Positions 1-8,659 are shown, counted from the stretch's first letter. The stretch is DNA of 64,000 nucleotides from JBJXHN01 sp046233135 (GCA_046233135.1 JBJXHN010000002.1:806001-870000), one strand, 5' to 3'. Program-made: numbers and translations. Notes: generated by a model not told the origin, from the sequence alone.

Positions 1-201
1 CACCTTGGCGCTACAGCGCCCCAGTAGCACCGCCCCCGTCTCGGGGCGGTGGGGACGGTCGTGCACCACCTCCAGGACCCGGCCGTTCCGCAGCAGCGCC
101 CAGCGGATTTCGCCGGGGCCATCGCTGATCAGCACGTCGTAGAGCGTCTCGTCGTCTGCCGCCGGGCCGTCGGGAGCCGTCTCGTCCGCAGGGGGGCGCA
201 T
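1..201 (-). CDS. rng: Ribonuclease E/G family protein, N-terminal part (cut by window edge)
   Basis: The ATG at 201 overlaps the maf stop codon (TGATG), so translation is probably coupled. The 67 visible codons are open to the window edge. After an acidic, low-complexity start of about 20 residues comes a segment of the form EIRWALLRNGRVLEVVHDR and then GAVLLGRCSAKV. This is the usual start of RNase G/E, where the first strands lead into the S1 RNA-binding domain (typically I-YLGRV). The family cleaves single-stranded RNA at A/U-rich sites in rRNA maturation and mRNA decay. Its place directly after maf is the common order in Rhodospirillales. Catalytic residues lie outside the window, so G-type versus E-type cannot be settled; the short leader favours G. 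Confidence 0.72.
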   Translation of the reverse strand, partial: MRPPADETAPDGPAADDETLYDVLISDGPGEIRWALLRNGRVLEVVHDRPHRPETGAVLLGRCSAKV

Positions 202-827
202 CAGACCTCCATGGGGTATCCGTTACCTGAGAGAAGGGCGCGGGTCTCGAACAGGGGCAGACCCACGACGTTGGAATAGGATCCGCCGATCCAGGTGACA
301 AAGCCGGCGGCCAGCCCCTGAATGGCGTAGCCCCCCGCCTTGCCCTGCCATTCCCCCGAGTCGAGATAGCCCCGCACCTCGGAGTCGGACAGGCGTTTCA
401 TCTGCACCTGGGTTTCCACCAGCCGGCTGACAAGCCGCCCGTCCGGGCACATCAGGGCGAGCCCGCCTTTCACCCGGTGCCGGCCGCCAGACAGCAGTTC
501 CAGACAGCGCCGCGCCTCGGCCGCGGTCTCGGCCTTGGGCAGGATGCGCCGTCCCTTGGCGACCACAGTATCCCCGGCCAGCACGAAGGCCCCGGGATGA
601 CGCGCGGCCACGGCCCGGGCCTTGGCTTCGGCCAGGCGCAGGGCGTGGGGGCGCGGCAACTCGCCGGGCAGGGGCGTTTCGTCGATGTCCGCCGGGTCCA
701 CCACGTCAGGACGAAGGCCGATCTGCGCAAGCAGATTCAGCCGCCTGGGCGAGGCGGAGGCCAGAACGAGCAATGGCCCGCTCCCGGTTTCCCGAGGGGG
801 CCGTTCCGGAGATCCAGCGCTGGTCAT
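201..827 (-). CDS. maf: Maf family nucleotide pyrophosphatase
   Basis: 208 residues, the normal Maf length. The family signature LASASPRRL is at residues 22-30 and the catalytic/metal aspartate sits in LAGDTVV (Asp86); the C-terminal GLAAGFVTWIGGSYSNVVG block is also typical. Maf proteins hydrolyse dTTP, UTP or modified nucleotides to monophosphates in the cytoplasm as house-cleaning enzymes. The residues that separate the dTTP/UTP type from the m7GTP type were not resolved here. The gene lies between infA (28 bp upstream) and rng (overlapping stop/start). Confidence 0.93.
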   Translation of the reverse strand: MTSAGSPERPPRETGSGPLLVLASASPRRLNLLAQIGLRPDVVDPADIDETPLPGELPRPHALRLAEAKARAVAARHPGAFVLAGDTVVAKGRRILPKAETAAEARRCLELLSGGRHRVKGGLALMCPDGRLVSRLVETQVQMKRLSDSEVRGYLDSGEWQGKAGGYAIQGLAAGFVTWIGGSYSNVVGLPLFETRALLSGNGYPMEV

Positions 828-855
828 CGTGTGGGGGTCGGCAAGCCCACGGGGC

Positions 856-1074
856 TTACTTGAACCGGAAGGTGATGCGACCCTTGGTGAGGTCGTAAGG
901 AGTCATTTCCACGTTCACCCGGTCGCCGGCGAGAACGCGGATACGATTCTTGCGCATCTTGCCCGACGTATGGGCGAGCACCTCGTGGTCGTTGTCCAGT
1001 TTGACCCGGAACATCGCATTGGGCAGCAGTTCTGTAACCGTGCCGGAGAATTCGATAGCGTCTTCTTTTGCCAT
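856..1074 (-). CDS. infA: Translation initiation factor IF-1
   Basis: 72 residues with the complete single OB-fold of IF-1, starting MAKEDAIEFSGTVTELLPN, with the conserved GKMRKNRIRVLAGDRV core and ending GRITFRFK. IF-1 binds the 30S A site during initiation. An AGAGG ribosome-binding site lies about 5 bases before the ATG. The 286 bp between this gene and the phosphatase gene upstream is the largest gap inside this otherwise packed block and holds a duplicated 58-bp element. The minus strand there has TTGACC about 60 bases upstream, so infA may have its own promoter, but no convincing -10 box was found. Confidence 0.97.
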   Translation of the reverse strand: MAKEDAIEFSGTVTELLPNAMFRVKLDNDHEVLAHTSGKMRKNRIRVLAGDRVNVEMTPYDLTKGRITFRFK

Positions 1075-1194
1075 AACCTCTGTCTGTCCACATGTCTCGG
1101 AGTGCCCCTTAAGTGCGGCGAACGCCCCAAAAGGTCAAGATAAAACGCCACAGTTCGGTCATACGGAGTCCTGCCGGCTCCCGGCCGGCTGCGC

Positions 1195-1252
1195 CGGTCG
1201 GGTTCTGTACCAGCCGCCCAGGGTCGGCTGTATTGCGTTCGCCACGCAGGCT
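1195..1252. repeat. 58-bp direct repeat, copy 1
   Basis: This copy begins CGGTCGGGTTCTGTACCAGC and differs from the copy at 1305-1362 at one base (GGGTCGG versus GGGCCGG). The copies are 110 bp apart in the gap upstream of infA. The intervening 52 bp is not repeated. No coding sense was found. Confidence 0.9.
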
Positions 1253-1304
1253 TTTACGCGCCAGGGGGCGCGGCGGCCCTTGGCCTTGCCTCCCGCCCCG
1301 GGGG

Positions 1305-1362
1305 CGGTCGGGTTCTGTACCAGCCGCCCAGGGCCGGCTGTATTGCGTTCGCCACGCAGGCT
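1305..1362. repeat. 58-bp direct repeat, copy 2, abutting a stop codon
   Basis: Second copy of the element at 1195-1252. Its last two bases are part of the TAG stop (complement of 1361-1363) of the phosphatase gene, so the element begins exactly where the upstream gene ends. The copies may be transcribed in the phosphatase-infA message. Function unknown. Confidence 0.9.
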
Positions 1363-1840
1363 ATCCCGATGGTGCCTTGGGTACGGGGAAGCGCGTCAGG
1401 ATCCGGTCGATCAACTCGTCGCGAACCTTGCGGTAGGCGTCGAGCCGCACCTCCCGGCTGCCCTCGATCAGGGAAGGATCGAAGGTATTCCAGAACTCCA
1501 CGTCGCAGGCCCAGCAGCTGGTCATGTCCACCGCCTTGTGCTGGGCTTCCGGCGACAGGGAAACGATCACGTCGAAGCTGTCGTCTTCCAGCTCTTCGAA
1601 GGTTTTGGATCGGTGCTTCTGAAGATCGATGCCGATTTCTTCCATCACCGCGATGGCGAAGCCGTCGATCTCTCCGCCCGGCCGGGCTCCGACGGAATCC
1701 ACATAGATCCGCCGGCCGTGGTAGCGCTTCATGATGCCCTCGGCCATCGGCGAGCGCACGGAGTTCATGGTACAGGCGAACAGCACCGCGGAAGGCAGGG
1801 AATGGGGCACGAAGGTCAGCCCCGAATGTGCAGAACACAA
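1361..1840 (-). CDS. Low-molecular-weight protein tyrosine phosphatase family protein
   Basis: 159 residues. The phosphate-binding loop CX5R is present as CTMNSVRS (Cys23 to Arg29), and a late DP motif (TFDPSLIEG) supplies the usual general-acid aspartate. The family includes LMW tyrosine phosphatases and ArsC-type arsenate reductases. The extra cysteines expected of thioredoxin-linked arsenate reductases are not arranged in the classical way, so phosphatase is the safer call. The start overlaps the UPF0262 gene by 25 bp, so the two are probably translated together. The conserved placement between UPF0262 and infA is typical of Rhodospirillales. Confidence 0.85.
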   Translation of the reverse strand: MCSAHSGLTFVPHSLPSAVLFACTMNSVRSPMAEGIMKRYHGRRIYVDSVGARPGGEIDGFAIAVMEEIGIDLQKHRSKTFEELEDDSFDVIVSLSPEAQHKAVDMTSCWACDVEFWNTFDPSLIEGSREVRLDAYRKVRDELIDRILTRFPVPKAPSG

Positions 1841-2301
1841 AGCAGGGTGAACAGGCGCCGGGCAGTGTCCAGATCCACCGTCACCTTGCCCGCCAGCCGG
1901 TCCCGCAGCAGTTCTCCTCCCTCGTTATGCAACCCGCGCCGGCCCATGTCGATGGCCTCTATCTGGGCCGGCGACATAGTCTTTATGGCGCTGAAGTAGC
2001 TTTCGCAGATCATGAAGTAGTCCTTCACGATGGTGCGGAAGGGCGACAGCGGCAGGGTCATCCGGGATTGCGGCGCGTCGTCTTCATCCCGGACATCCAT
2101 GACCAGCCGGTTGTCTTCCACCGACAGCACCAGACGGAAGGGACCGTCCAGCCCCTCGACCGCGAAGGCATTGTCTTCCAGCAGGTCGAAGACGGCGACA
2201 GCCCGTTCGTGCTCCACCTCCGGACGGCGGCGGACGAAGGTCTTTTCATCAAGCTGGATATCCACCAGCCGGTCGGTGTCCTTCAGGGCCGTATCCGTCA
2301 T
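1816..2301 (-). CDS. UPF0262 family protein
   Basis: 161 residues matching the alphaproteobacterial UPF0262 family in length and motifs: an N-terminal acidic segment, the core PLSPFRTIVKDYFMICESYF, and the C-terminal MGRRGLHNEGGELLRDRL with TARRLFTLLCVLHIRG. No enzymatic function is established for the family. It lies 7 bp after hisD and overlaps the phosphatase gene. Confidence 0.9.
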   Translation of the reverse strand: MTDTALKDTDRLVDIQLDEKTFVRRRPEVEHERAVAVFDLLEDNAFAVEGLDGPFRLVLSVEDNRLVMDVRDEDDAPQSRMTLPLSPFRTIVKDYFMICESYFSAIKTMSPAQIEAIDMGRRGLHNEGGELLRDRLAGKVTVDLDTARRLFTLLCVLHIRG

Positions 2302-2308
2302 CGGCGCC

Positions 2309-3613
2309 TCACGCGATGGGCATGTTGAGTCGGGTGGCGACGCTCAGGCCATGGGCTTCCAGCCCCTCCGCCTGCGCCAGCGCCAGCGCCGCCGGACCGA
2401 TGGCCCGTAGCGAGTCGGCATCGCAGCCCACCAGGGTGGTCCGCTTCATGAAGTCCAGCACCCCCAGGCCAGAGGAAAAGCGGGCCGACCGGGCGGTGGG
2501 CAGCACATGGTTGGGGCCGGCCACATAATCGCCGATGGCCTCCGGCGTCCAGCGGCCGAGGAAGATCGCCCCGGCATGGTGGACCCGGTTTGCCAGGACA
2601 TCGGGATCGGCCACGGCCAGCTCCAGATGCTCCGGCGCCACCCGGTCGATCAGCGCCGGGGAGTCGCGCAGCAGGTCGGGCACGACGATGATCGCCCCGT
2701 GGTCCCGCCAGCTGGTGCCGGCGATGCGGGTGCGCGACAGGGTGCGCAGATGCGCTTCCACCGCTTCTTCGACCGCATTGGCAAAGGAGTCATCGTCGGT
2801 GATCAGGATCGACTGGGCGGCCGTGTCGTGCTCGGCCTGGGACAGCAGGTCGATGGCGATCCAGTCGGCGTCGTTGGCCCCATCGGCCACCACCAGGATC
2901 TCCGACGGGCCGGCGATCATGTCGATTCCCACGGTACCGAATACCTGCCGCTTGGCCGCCGCCACATAGGCGTTGCCGGGACCGACGATCTTGTCCACCG
3001 GGGCGATGCTTTCGGTGCCATAGGCGAGCGCGCCCACCGCCTGGGCGCCGCCGACGCGCCAGATTTCGTCCACCCCCGCCTCGCGGGCGGCGGCGAGCAC
3101 CAGCGGGTTCATCTGGCCGCCGGGCGTGGGCACCACCATCACCAGCCGGTCCACCCCGGCCACCTTGGCGGGCAGGGCGTTCATCAGCACCGAACTGGGA
3201 TAGGCCGCCGTACCGCCGGGCACATACAGGCCGGCCGCCGACACCGGCGTCCACCGCTGGCCCAGGCGCACCCCGGCCTCGTCGGTGTATTGGATGCCGG
3301 TGGGGCGCTGGCGGTCATGGAAGGCGCGGATGCGCGTCGCCGCCCGGCGCAGGGCATCCAGCAGGGGGGCGTCCACCCGGGCGCAGGCGTCGTCGACCTC
3401 TTCGGCGGTGACGCGCAGGGTGGCGGGGGTCAGCTCCAGCTTGTCTAAGCGGGCGGTATAGTCGATCAGCGCCGCATCGCCCCGGGCCTGGACGTCGGCC
3501 AGGATGTCGGCCACCACGGCGTTGACGTCGGCCGAAATCTCGCGCTTGCCCGACAGCAGCGCCTTGAACTGATCTTCGAAGTCGGGCGCGGATGCATCAA
3601 GCCGCACGGGCAT
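2309..3613 (-). CDS. hisD: Histidinol dehydrogenase
   Basis: 434 residues from the ATG at 3613. An in-frame start exists 16 codons upstream at 3661, but the 3613 start gives the standard N-terminus MPVRLDASAPDFEDQF and a 17-bp overlap with hisG. The enzyme oxidises L-histidinol to L-histidine in two NAD-dependent steps using zinc. Visible motifs are VGPGNAYVAAAKRQVFG, AGPSEILVVAD, the SQAEHD zinc-ligand region, GPNHVLPT, and a late histidine in GLEAHGLS. It is translated after hisG; the rest of the his pathway is not in the window. Confidence 0.97.
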   Translation of the reverse strand: MPVRLDASAPDFEDQFKALLSGKREISADVNAVVADILADVQARGDAALIDYTARLDKLELTPATLRVTAEEVDDACARVDAPLLDALRRAATRIRAFHDRQRPTGIQYTDEAGVRLGQRWTPVSAAGLYVPGGTAAYPSSVLMNALPAKVAGVDRLVMVVPTPGGQMNPLVLAAAREAGVDEIWRVGGAQAVGALAYGTESIAPVDKIVGPGNAYVAAAKRQVFGTVGIDMIAGPSEILVVADGANDADWIAIDLLSQAEHDTAAQSILITDDDSFANAVEEAVEAHLRTLSRTRIAGTSWRDHGAIIVVPDLLRDSPALIDRVAPEHLELAVADPDVLANRVHHAGAIFLGRWTPEAIGDYVAGPNHVLPTARSARFSSGLGVLDFMKRTTLVGCDADSLRAIGPAALALAQAEGLEAHGLSVATRLNMPIA

Positions 3614-4280
3614 GGCAGGCCTCCCTGAAGCGTTCGATCCAACCGGACATTTCCCGGGCACGGGTTTTCATGGTGGCCCGGTTGACCACCAGCCGCGAGG
3701 TCACCTTGGTGATCTCCTCCACCTCTTCCAGGCCGTTGGCTTTCAGGGTGGACCCGGTGGAGACCAGATCGACGATGCGCCGGCACAGGCCCAGGGTGGG
3801 GGCCAGCTCCATGGCGCCGTTGAGCTTGATGCACTCGGCCTGCACCCCGCGCGCGGCGAAATGGCGGCGGGTGATTTCGGGATACTTGGTGGCCACGCGG
3901 ATATGGGACCAGCGGCCGGGATCGTCCTGGGCCGACAGGTCTGTCGGTTCGGCGACGCACAGGCGGCAATGGCCGATGTCCAGATCCAGCGGCGCATAGA
4001 GTTCGGCGTAGTTGAACTCCATCAGCACGTCGTTGCCGGCGATACCCAGATGGGCGGCGCCGAAGGCCACGAAGGTGGCGACGTCGAAGCTGCGCACGCG
4101 GATGATGTCCACATGGGAATGGTTGGTGGCGAAGCGCAGCTGGCGGCTATGGGGATTGTCGAATGCCGGTTCGGGCTCGATACCCGCCGCCCGCACCAGG
4201 GGCATCGCTTCTTCAAGGATGCGGCCCTTGGGCAGGGCGAGAACCAGTTTGTCGCCGCCGTCGCGTGCGTCGAACGCCAT
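3597..4280 (-). CDS. hisG: ATP phosphoribosyltransferase, short form
   Basis: 227 residues from the ATG at 4280. The open frame extends to 4346, but the added segment is basic low complexity, and the 4280 start puts LVLALPKGRIL at the usual place. HisG catalyses the first committed step of histidine synthesis, joining ATP and PRPP. The PRPP-binding loop DLVSTGSTLKANGLEEVEEI is near the C-terminus. The protein ends soon after it, so it lacks the C-terminal regulatory domain of long HisG. Short HisG works with a HisZ regulatory subunit, which must be encoded elsewhere. No gene was found in the 240 bp between this gene and murA. Confidence 0.95.
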   Translation of the reverse strand: MAFDARDGGDKLVLALPKGRILEEAMPLVRAAGIEPEPAFDNPHSRQLRFATNHSHVDIIRVRSFDVATFVAFGAAHLGIAGNDVLMEFNYAELYAPLDLDIGHCRLCVAEPTDLSAQDDPGRWSHIRVATKYPEITRRHFAARGVQAECIKLNGAMELAPTLGLCRRIVDLVSTGSTLKANGLEEVEEITKVTSRLVVNRATMKTRAREMSGWIERFREACHARAA

Positions 4281-4520
4281 GGGAAACGCCTTCTTTCGTT
4301 TTTGCCGTTTCGGCCGGCCGGCCATCAGCGACCGGCGTGTGGACATGAGGTCAGGGGTGACTCCGGGCCAGGGTAGACAGCCCGGGACAGGATAAAAGAC
4401 ATGGGGTGCCGATCCGTGCCATCAACGCGCCGGGGACCCCCTTCAGCGGTTTTACCGTCTCGAGGAGGGATGACCAAGACAAAATGGGTGCGGGGCTTGC
4501 CCGAAGGGAAGGGGGGAGCC

Positions 4521-5807
4521 TCAGTCCTTCAGGCGCTCCACGGTGGCGCCACAGGCCGCCAGCTTTTCGTCCAGCCGCTCGTAGCCGCGGTCCAGGTGAT
4601 AGACCCGGTTGATGATGGTCTCCCCCTCGGCTGCCAGCCCGGCGATGGCCAGCGATACCGAGGCCCGCAGATCGGTGGCCATGACCGGGGCACCCGACAG
4701 CCGGGGCACGCCGCGGACGATGGCCGAGCCCTCGTGGATATTGATGTGAGCCCCCATGCGCGCCAGTTCGGGCACATGCATGAAGCGGTTTTCGAAGATG
4801 CATTCGGTGATCATCGACGCGCCACTGGCCGTGCACATCAGGGCCATCCACTGGGCCTGCATGTCGGTGGGGAAGCCGGGGTAGGGGGCGGTCATCACAT
4901 CCACCCCGGTGACGCCGTTCTGGCGGGCATCGATCTCGATCCCCCGGTCGGCGCGGGACACCCGCACGCCGGCCTGGCGCAGGGGATCCACCAGGGCCTC
5001 CACCAGCTCCATGCGCGTGCCTTCCAGCACCACATGGCCCCGGGTGGCCGCCGCGGCCAGGGCGTAGGTGCCCGTTTCGATGCGGTCGGGAACGATGGCG
5101 TGGGTGGCGCCGCTCAGGCTTTCCCGGCCCTGGATGCGCAGGGTGCCGGTATCCACCCCGTCGATCTCCGCCCCCATGGCCTGGAGCAGGCGGGCGAGGT
5201 CGCCAATCTCCGGCTCCCGCGCGGCATTTTCCAGGATGGTTTCCCCCTCGGCCAGAACGGCGGCCATCAGGGCGTTTTCCGTGCCGCCGACGGTGACGGT
5301 GGGAAAGGTGATGTGGGCGCCCTTCAGCCGGCCGTTGACGCTGGCATTGATATAGCCTTCCCGTAGGTCGATTTCCGCACCCATCGCCTCCAGGGCCTTG
5401 AGGTGCAGGTCCACCGGCCGGGTGCCGATGGCACAGCCGCCGGGCAGGGACACCCGGGCCGTACCATGGCGGGCGACCAGCGGCCCCAGCACCAGAACGG
5501 ACGCGCGCATGCGGCGCACCAGGTCGTAGGGCGCCGTGGTCTCGTTGACCGGGCCGGCGTTCACGCGCATGACCCGCCCGGTGGATCCGCCGTTGGGGGC
5601 GTGGTTGTCCACTTCCACCGACGCGCCGAACTGGCGCAGCAGATGGCCCATGGTGGTGATGTCGGCGAGATCCGGCACGTTGGTCAGGGTGACCGTCTGA
5701 TCGGTGAGCAGGGCCGCAGGCATCAGGGTCAGGGCGGCGTTCTTGGCGCCGCCGATCCGAATGGTCCCGCTCAGCGGCGTGCCGCCAACGATACGAATCC
5801 TGTCCAT
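4521..5807 (-). CDS. murA: UDP-N-acetylglucosamine 1-carboxyvinyltransferase
   Basis: 428 residues, about 10 more than E. coli MurA. It transfers enolpyruvate from PEP to UDP-GlcNAc, the first committed step of peptidoglycan synthesis. The substrate-binding lysine is in GGAKNA (Lys22) and the PEP-reactive cysteine is in LPGGCAIGTRPVD (Cys125). The presence of Cys rather than Asp predicts sensitivity to fosfomycin (known for the family, not tested here). It heads the minus-strand block leading to hisG, with a small alphaproteobacterial gene upstream. Confidence 0.97.
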   Translation of the reverse strand: MDRIRIVGGTPLSGTIRIGGAKNAALTLMPAALLTDQTVTLTNVPDLADITTMGHLLRQFGASVEVDNHAPNGGSTGRVMRVNAGPVNETTAPYDLVRRMRASVLVLGPLVARHGTARVSLPGGCAIGTRPVDLHLKALEAMGAEIDLREGYINASVNGRLKGAHITFPTVTVGGTENALMAAVLAEGETILENAAREPEIGDLARLLQAMGAEIDGVDTGTLRIQGRESLSGATHAIVPDRIETGTYALAAAATRGHVVLEGTRMELVEALVDPLRQAGVRVSRADRGIEIDARQNGVTGVDVMTAPYPGFPTDMQAQWMALMCTASGASMITECIFENRFMHVPELARMGAHINIHEGSAIVRGVPRLSGAPVMATDLRASVSLAIAGLAAEGETIINRVYHLDRGYERLDEKLAACGATVERLKD

Positions 5808-5926
5808 GGGTGACCTGTGGGCTCCGACTAATAGGAATAGGAAAGGGGAGGGGCCGACGCTACCCGGCGATCAAGGCCGGATTAAGAAGGCCGACGGGCC
5901 TTGATTAGCCCATCGGGCATCGGGCC

Positions 5927-6172
5927 TCAAGGTTTGTGGGTGGGGTCCGAAGCCGGAGTCTCGTCAGGCGTCTTCGATCGCTCCGGCGGGTCCGGGGAGA
6001 CGGTGCTTTCCCGGTCGTCGCGGGCACGGGCCTGGGCCTTGCGGCGGGCCAGGTTGGCGCGCAGGGCGTCGGCTTCCCGCGATAAGCGCTCCTTGTCCCG
6101 GCGCAGCGGGCCGCCGGGGGCATTCTGGCTGGGAGCCTTCGGGGAAGGCGGGGGCTGTGTCTTGTCGCTCAT
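5927..6172 (-). CDS. Small basic hypothetical protein upstream of murA
   Basis: 81 residues from the ATG at 6172. The frame is open further upstream but would run into the tRNA-Thr region, so the internal MSDKTQPPP start is preferred. The middle is a charged predicted helix (RRDKERLSREADALRANLARRKAQ), and both ends are rich in proline, serine and acidic residues. It resembles a class of short alphaproteobacterial proteins with an RANLARRKAQARAR-like core found beside murA, but I assign no function. Confidence 0.6.
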   Translation of the reverse strand: MSDKTQPPPSPKAPSQNAPGGPLRRDKERLSREADALRANLARRKAQARARDDRESTVSPDPPERSKTPDETPASDPTHKP

Positions 6173-6355
6173 GGCAGGAAAGGAAAGCCGGGCGGAGGCG
6201 GCTTTGCAACGGAAATCCACCGTTTTCAGGAGGGAGGAAAAAATCTGCGCCGGAGGTGAAAAACAGGCTTGCCATCCCCGAAGCCCTATCGTAAGTTCCG
6301 CGCCTCTCGCGACGAGGAAATCGTTGCTTTCCAGGGACTTCCGGTCCCGGCGGTC

Positions 6356-6430
<75 letters not shown>

Positions 6431-6512
6431 TTTTTTCTTCCGCCATAGATGAGGCCAGGACCGTTTATTCGGTCAGTCTTGTCGCGGTTCAGGGACCCTG
6501 GTCCCGGCGGCT

Positions 6513-6587
<75 letters not shown>

Positions 6588-6663
6588 TTTTTTCTATCTC
6601 GCGGCAGTTCGCTTCGCTCACGCCTCCGATGGGGCGGGCTTCGCCCGGCGCCCCTTGGGCGCT

Positions 6664-6704
6664 GGTGCTGCCGGCAGCTGTGTTTGCCCGGCAGCACCAT
6701 TTTT
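6664..6704 (+). terminator. Hairpin built from the tRNA-Thr 3' end, probable terminator
   Basis: Left arm GGTGCTGCCGG (6664-6674) and right arm CCGGCAGCACC (6688-6698) pair perfectly over 11 bp with a 13-nt loop, followed by ATTTTT. The right arm plus T-run is the same 17 bp that ends both tRNA-Thr genes. It is well placed to end the tRNA-Thr transcript; the minus-strand gene at 6722 ends just beyond it. Confidence 0.6.
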
Positions 6705-6721
6705 CTGTCTCTCGGGCAGTA

Positions 6722-7450
6722 TTATTCGCACTTTGGGGTGTTGGAGAAAGAGTATGCTCCGATTTGAGATAAGTAAGTTTCGGTGAAGCTGGAACCGACA
6801 GAGAAAACGAATGTATCTCTGCCAAAGGTTTCCTCCAAGTCTTTGTCTATTTCATATCGTGCGGAGTCGTACGTCATTGCGCCTAAATTTTTTCCGTCCA
6901 GTGCCCGCATATCCAGCATAATCGGCTTTAGTTCGTCGGCCCTTGGGGTGTTGTTCAGGTTTTTGTCGACTTTCTTGCCGGCGGCAAGGTGCAGAGTTGT
7001 GGCTTTCATAAAGGCTTGGGCAAGGACATGCTTTTGATTAAAGTAATGATACCGAAAGCACCCCTTTGAAGGCGTGTCTGTCTTGGGGTATATGACAATT
7101 TCCCAGGCGCTCCCCTTGTCAACGGGGAGGATGACGACTTCGTCCGCGATACCATCCGAATTGGAATGCGGTAAAATATCGTGCATTGTGCTTTCATCAT
7201 GATCGAAATGCCTGCCGACCAAGACGTCCCAGTCTCCCCCTTCCGTTTCCGTTTGAACGGTAATAACGCCGGTCTGATCCGGAGTTGTTTGGATGACATA
7301 GCAAATGTATCCGCGGACTCTGGAGTCTGGACCCTTGTCCTGAAAATTGGAAAAGCCCTGTTCCAGGAATATGCAGTCTTCTGCCTGAGCTTGATGTGAA
7401 GCCAGGAACGTGGTGAGCAGTGCTGCGAAAAAAGGCAATTTGAACCGCAT
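6722..7450 (-). CDS. Hypothetical secreted protein
   Basis: 242 residues. The N-terminus is a clear Sec signal peptide (MRFKLPFFAALLTTFLAS, cut after AQA near residue 23), so the mature protein should be periplasmic or exported. It contains several cysteines (CIF, YICYV, KGCFRYH, final PKCE) that could form disulfides. The segment SDGIADEVVILPVDKGSAWEIVIYPK looks like a beta-rich domain. I do not recognise the family. Base composition is visibly more A+T-rich than the neighbours and it lies next to duplicated tRNA genes, which suggests horizontal acquisition. Confidence 0.7.
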   Translation of the reverse strand: MRFKLPFFAALLTTFLASHQAQAEDCIFLEQGFSNFQDKGPDSRVRGYICYVIQTTPDQTGVITVQTETEGGDWDVLVGRHFDHDESTMHDILPHSNSDGIADEVVILPVDKGSAWEIVIYPKTDTPSKGCFRYHYFNQKHVLAQAFMKATTLHLAAGKKVDKNLNNTPRADELKPIMLDMRALDGKNLGAMTYDSARYEIDKDLEETFGRDTFVFSVGSSFTETYLSQIGAYSFSNTPKCE

Positions 7451-7809
7451 GATATCCTCTCGGTTGAAAAAATCGCCGGGTAGGGTATCAGGTAACGGGT
7501 TGGAGGCAAGCCGTCTGTCATGACGGTTTGATGCGCTTCGCCATGGGTATGGGCTTCGTCATGGGAGGGGCATATCGGACTGCGGGAGGTTAACAAGCAA
7601 TCGCCGGCCATGTTGGCGAAGGGCTCTCCGTTCCCGATTCTCTCTGAATACATGCTCTTTGGTATGTGTTTTTATAGACCTAAGGGTTTGAGGGATTTTT
7701 TTCAAAACATTGATAAGATTGATAAATTTTGTTTGGTCTAGGGACCCGTTGCATAGACCTCCCGAAAGCCGTCATACTACCGCAGTGTCAATCCGGAGGG
7801 CAGGAAGCC
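7451..7809. other. A+T-rich divergent intergenic region
   Basis: 359 bp between two divergent unrecognised genes. It contains an A+T-rich stretch at about 7650-7740 (including GATAAGATTGATAAATTTTG), probably promoter DNA for one or both genes. A Shine-Dalgarno-like GGAGGG lies about 8-13 bases before the ATG at 7810. No RNA gene or further ORF was supported. Confidence 0.5.
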
Positions 7810-8403
7810 ATGGATTCAAGGCAAGAAATCGGATTGGGCGGTGCCGCCGCACAGGTGACGCAGTCCTTCCTTAACGGGCAGTCTTCGAAAGTGGAAGAGC
7901 CCGTCCAGATGTCGTTCTCCTATGTGCAGGCGAACGCCACGGCTCATAACAACAATCAAAGCGCGGACAGCGGGACGCGGGACGGTGGTGCGCAGCGTCA
8001 GGCTTCACAGCCGATGAACCCGCGTACGATTCTCGATCCCGAGATGTTCGTGAACGTCGCCCAGTACAGCTTCGGTAATGGGGCTGTCGAATTCCAGGTT
8101 CCGTCGAAAAGCCAAATCGAGGCCTATCGTCGCGGCATGGAACAAGGCGAGCAGCAACAGCAGCAGGTCGAAGAACAGACGGCGCAGAACCAGGTGGCCC
8201 GGGAAGTCTCCGACGGGGACGGCTCCAGCGGTGAAGAGCGGCAGAGTGTTGGCACCGTTGCCGCTGCTGTGTTCTCCGGTGCTCCCGAGGTCTCCGGGAA
8301 CCGAGGCGCGGCAACAGCCAGTTCCTCATCTGCCGATCAGCAACGGACCGCCTCGGCGGAAGAACGGGTTCAGCACCGCCAGACGGTGGCGCTGGAGGCC
8401 TGA
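7810..8403 (+). CDS. Hypothetical hydrophilic protein, Gln/Ser rich
   Basis: 197 residues from the ATG at 7810, preceded by GGAGGG. No signal peptide or membrane segment is visible. Residues about 115-140 are strongly Gln-rich (GEQQQQQVEEQTAQNQ) and the C-terminal third is Ser/Ala/Gly rich and probably disordered. A central stretch, NPRTILDPEMFVNVAQYSFG, could be a short folded motif. I do not recognise a family. A strong terminator follows at 8481, so the gene is monocistronic. Confidence 0.6.
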   Translation: MDSRQEIGLGGAAAQVTQSFLNGQSSKVEEPVQMSFSYVQANATAHNNNQSADSGTRDGGAQRQASQPMNPRTILDPEMFVNVAQYSFGNGAVEFQVPSKSQIEAYRRGMEQGEQQQQQVEEQTAQNQVAREVSDGDGSSGEERQSVGTVAAAVFSGAPEVSGNRGAATASSSSADQQRTASAEERVQHRQTVALEA

Positions 8404-8480
8404 TCTCCGGAAGGGGTGCCGCATCGCAAGCGGTTTAAGGTCCGCGCCGGACGCGTTCGGATCGAATGGATTGACATGGG

Positions 8481-8512
8481 AAAGCCTGGGGGATCATCCC
8501 CCGGGCCTTTTC
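8481..8512 (+). terminator. Rho-independent terminator
   Basis: A GC-rich stem (CCTGGGGGAT / ATCCCCCGGG, one G-T pair) with a minimal loop, flanked by AAAG before and CTTTT after. It lies about 80 bp after the gene at 7810-8403. Confidence 0.75.
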
Positions 8513-8616
8513 CCGTGTCTTCATACGGAAAAACTCGATTTCCACGACTCTCCGGCGGTGGCCTGGTCCGTGTCGGGGGTGGTCATGAAAAAGTCACGGA
8601 CGGGTGAAAAAGAGGC

Positions 8617-8645
8617 TTGCGCGCCCCCGAAGAGACCGATATAAA
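8617..8645 (+). promoter_or_regulatory. Promoter of tRNA-Asp copy 1
   Basis: TTGCGC (8617-8622), 17-bp spacer, TATAAA (8640-8645), ending 14 bp before the tRNA. The same arrangement and spacer sequence recur before tRNA-Asp copy 2, which supports function. Confidence 0.65.
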
Positions 8646-8659
8646 CCGCGACCTCGGAT

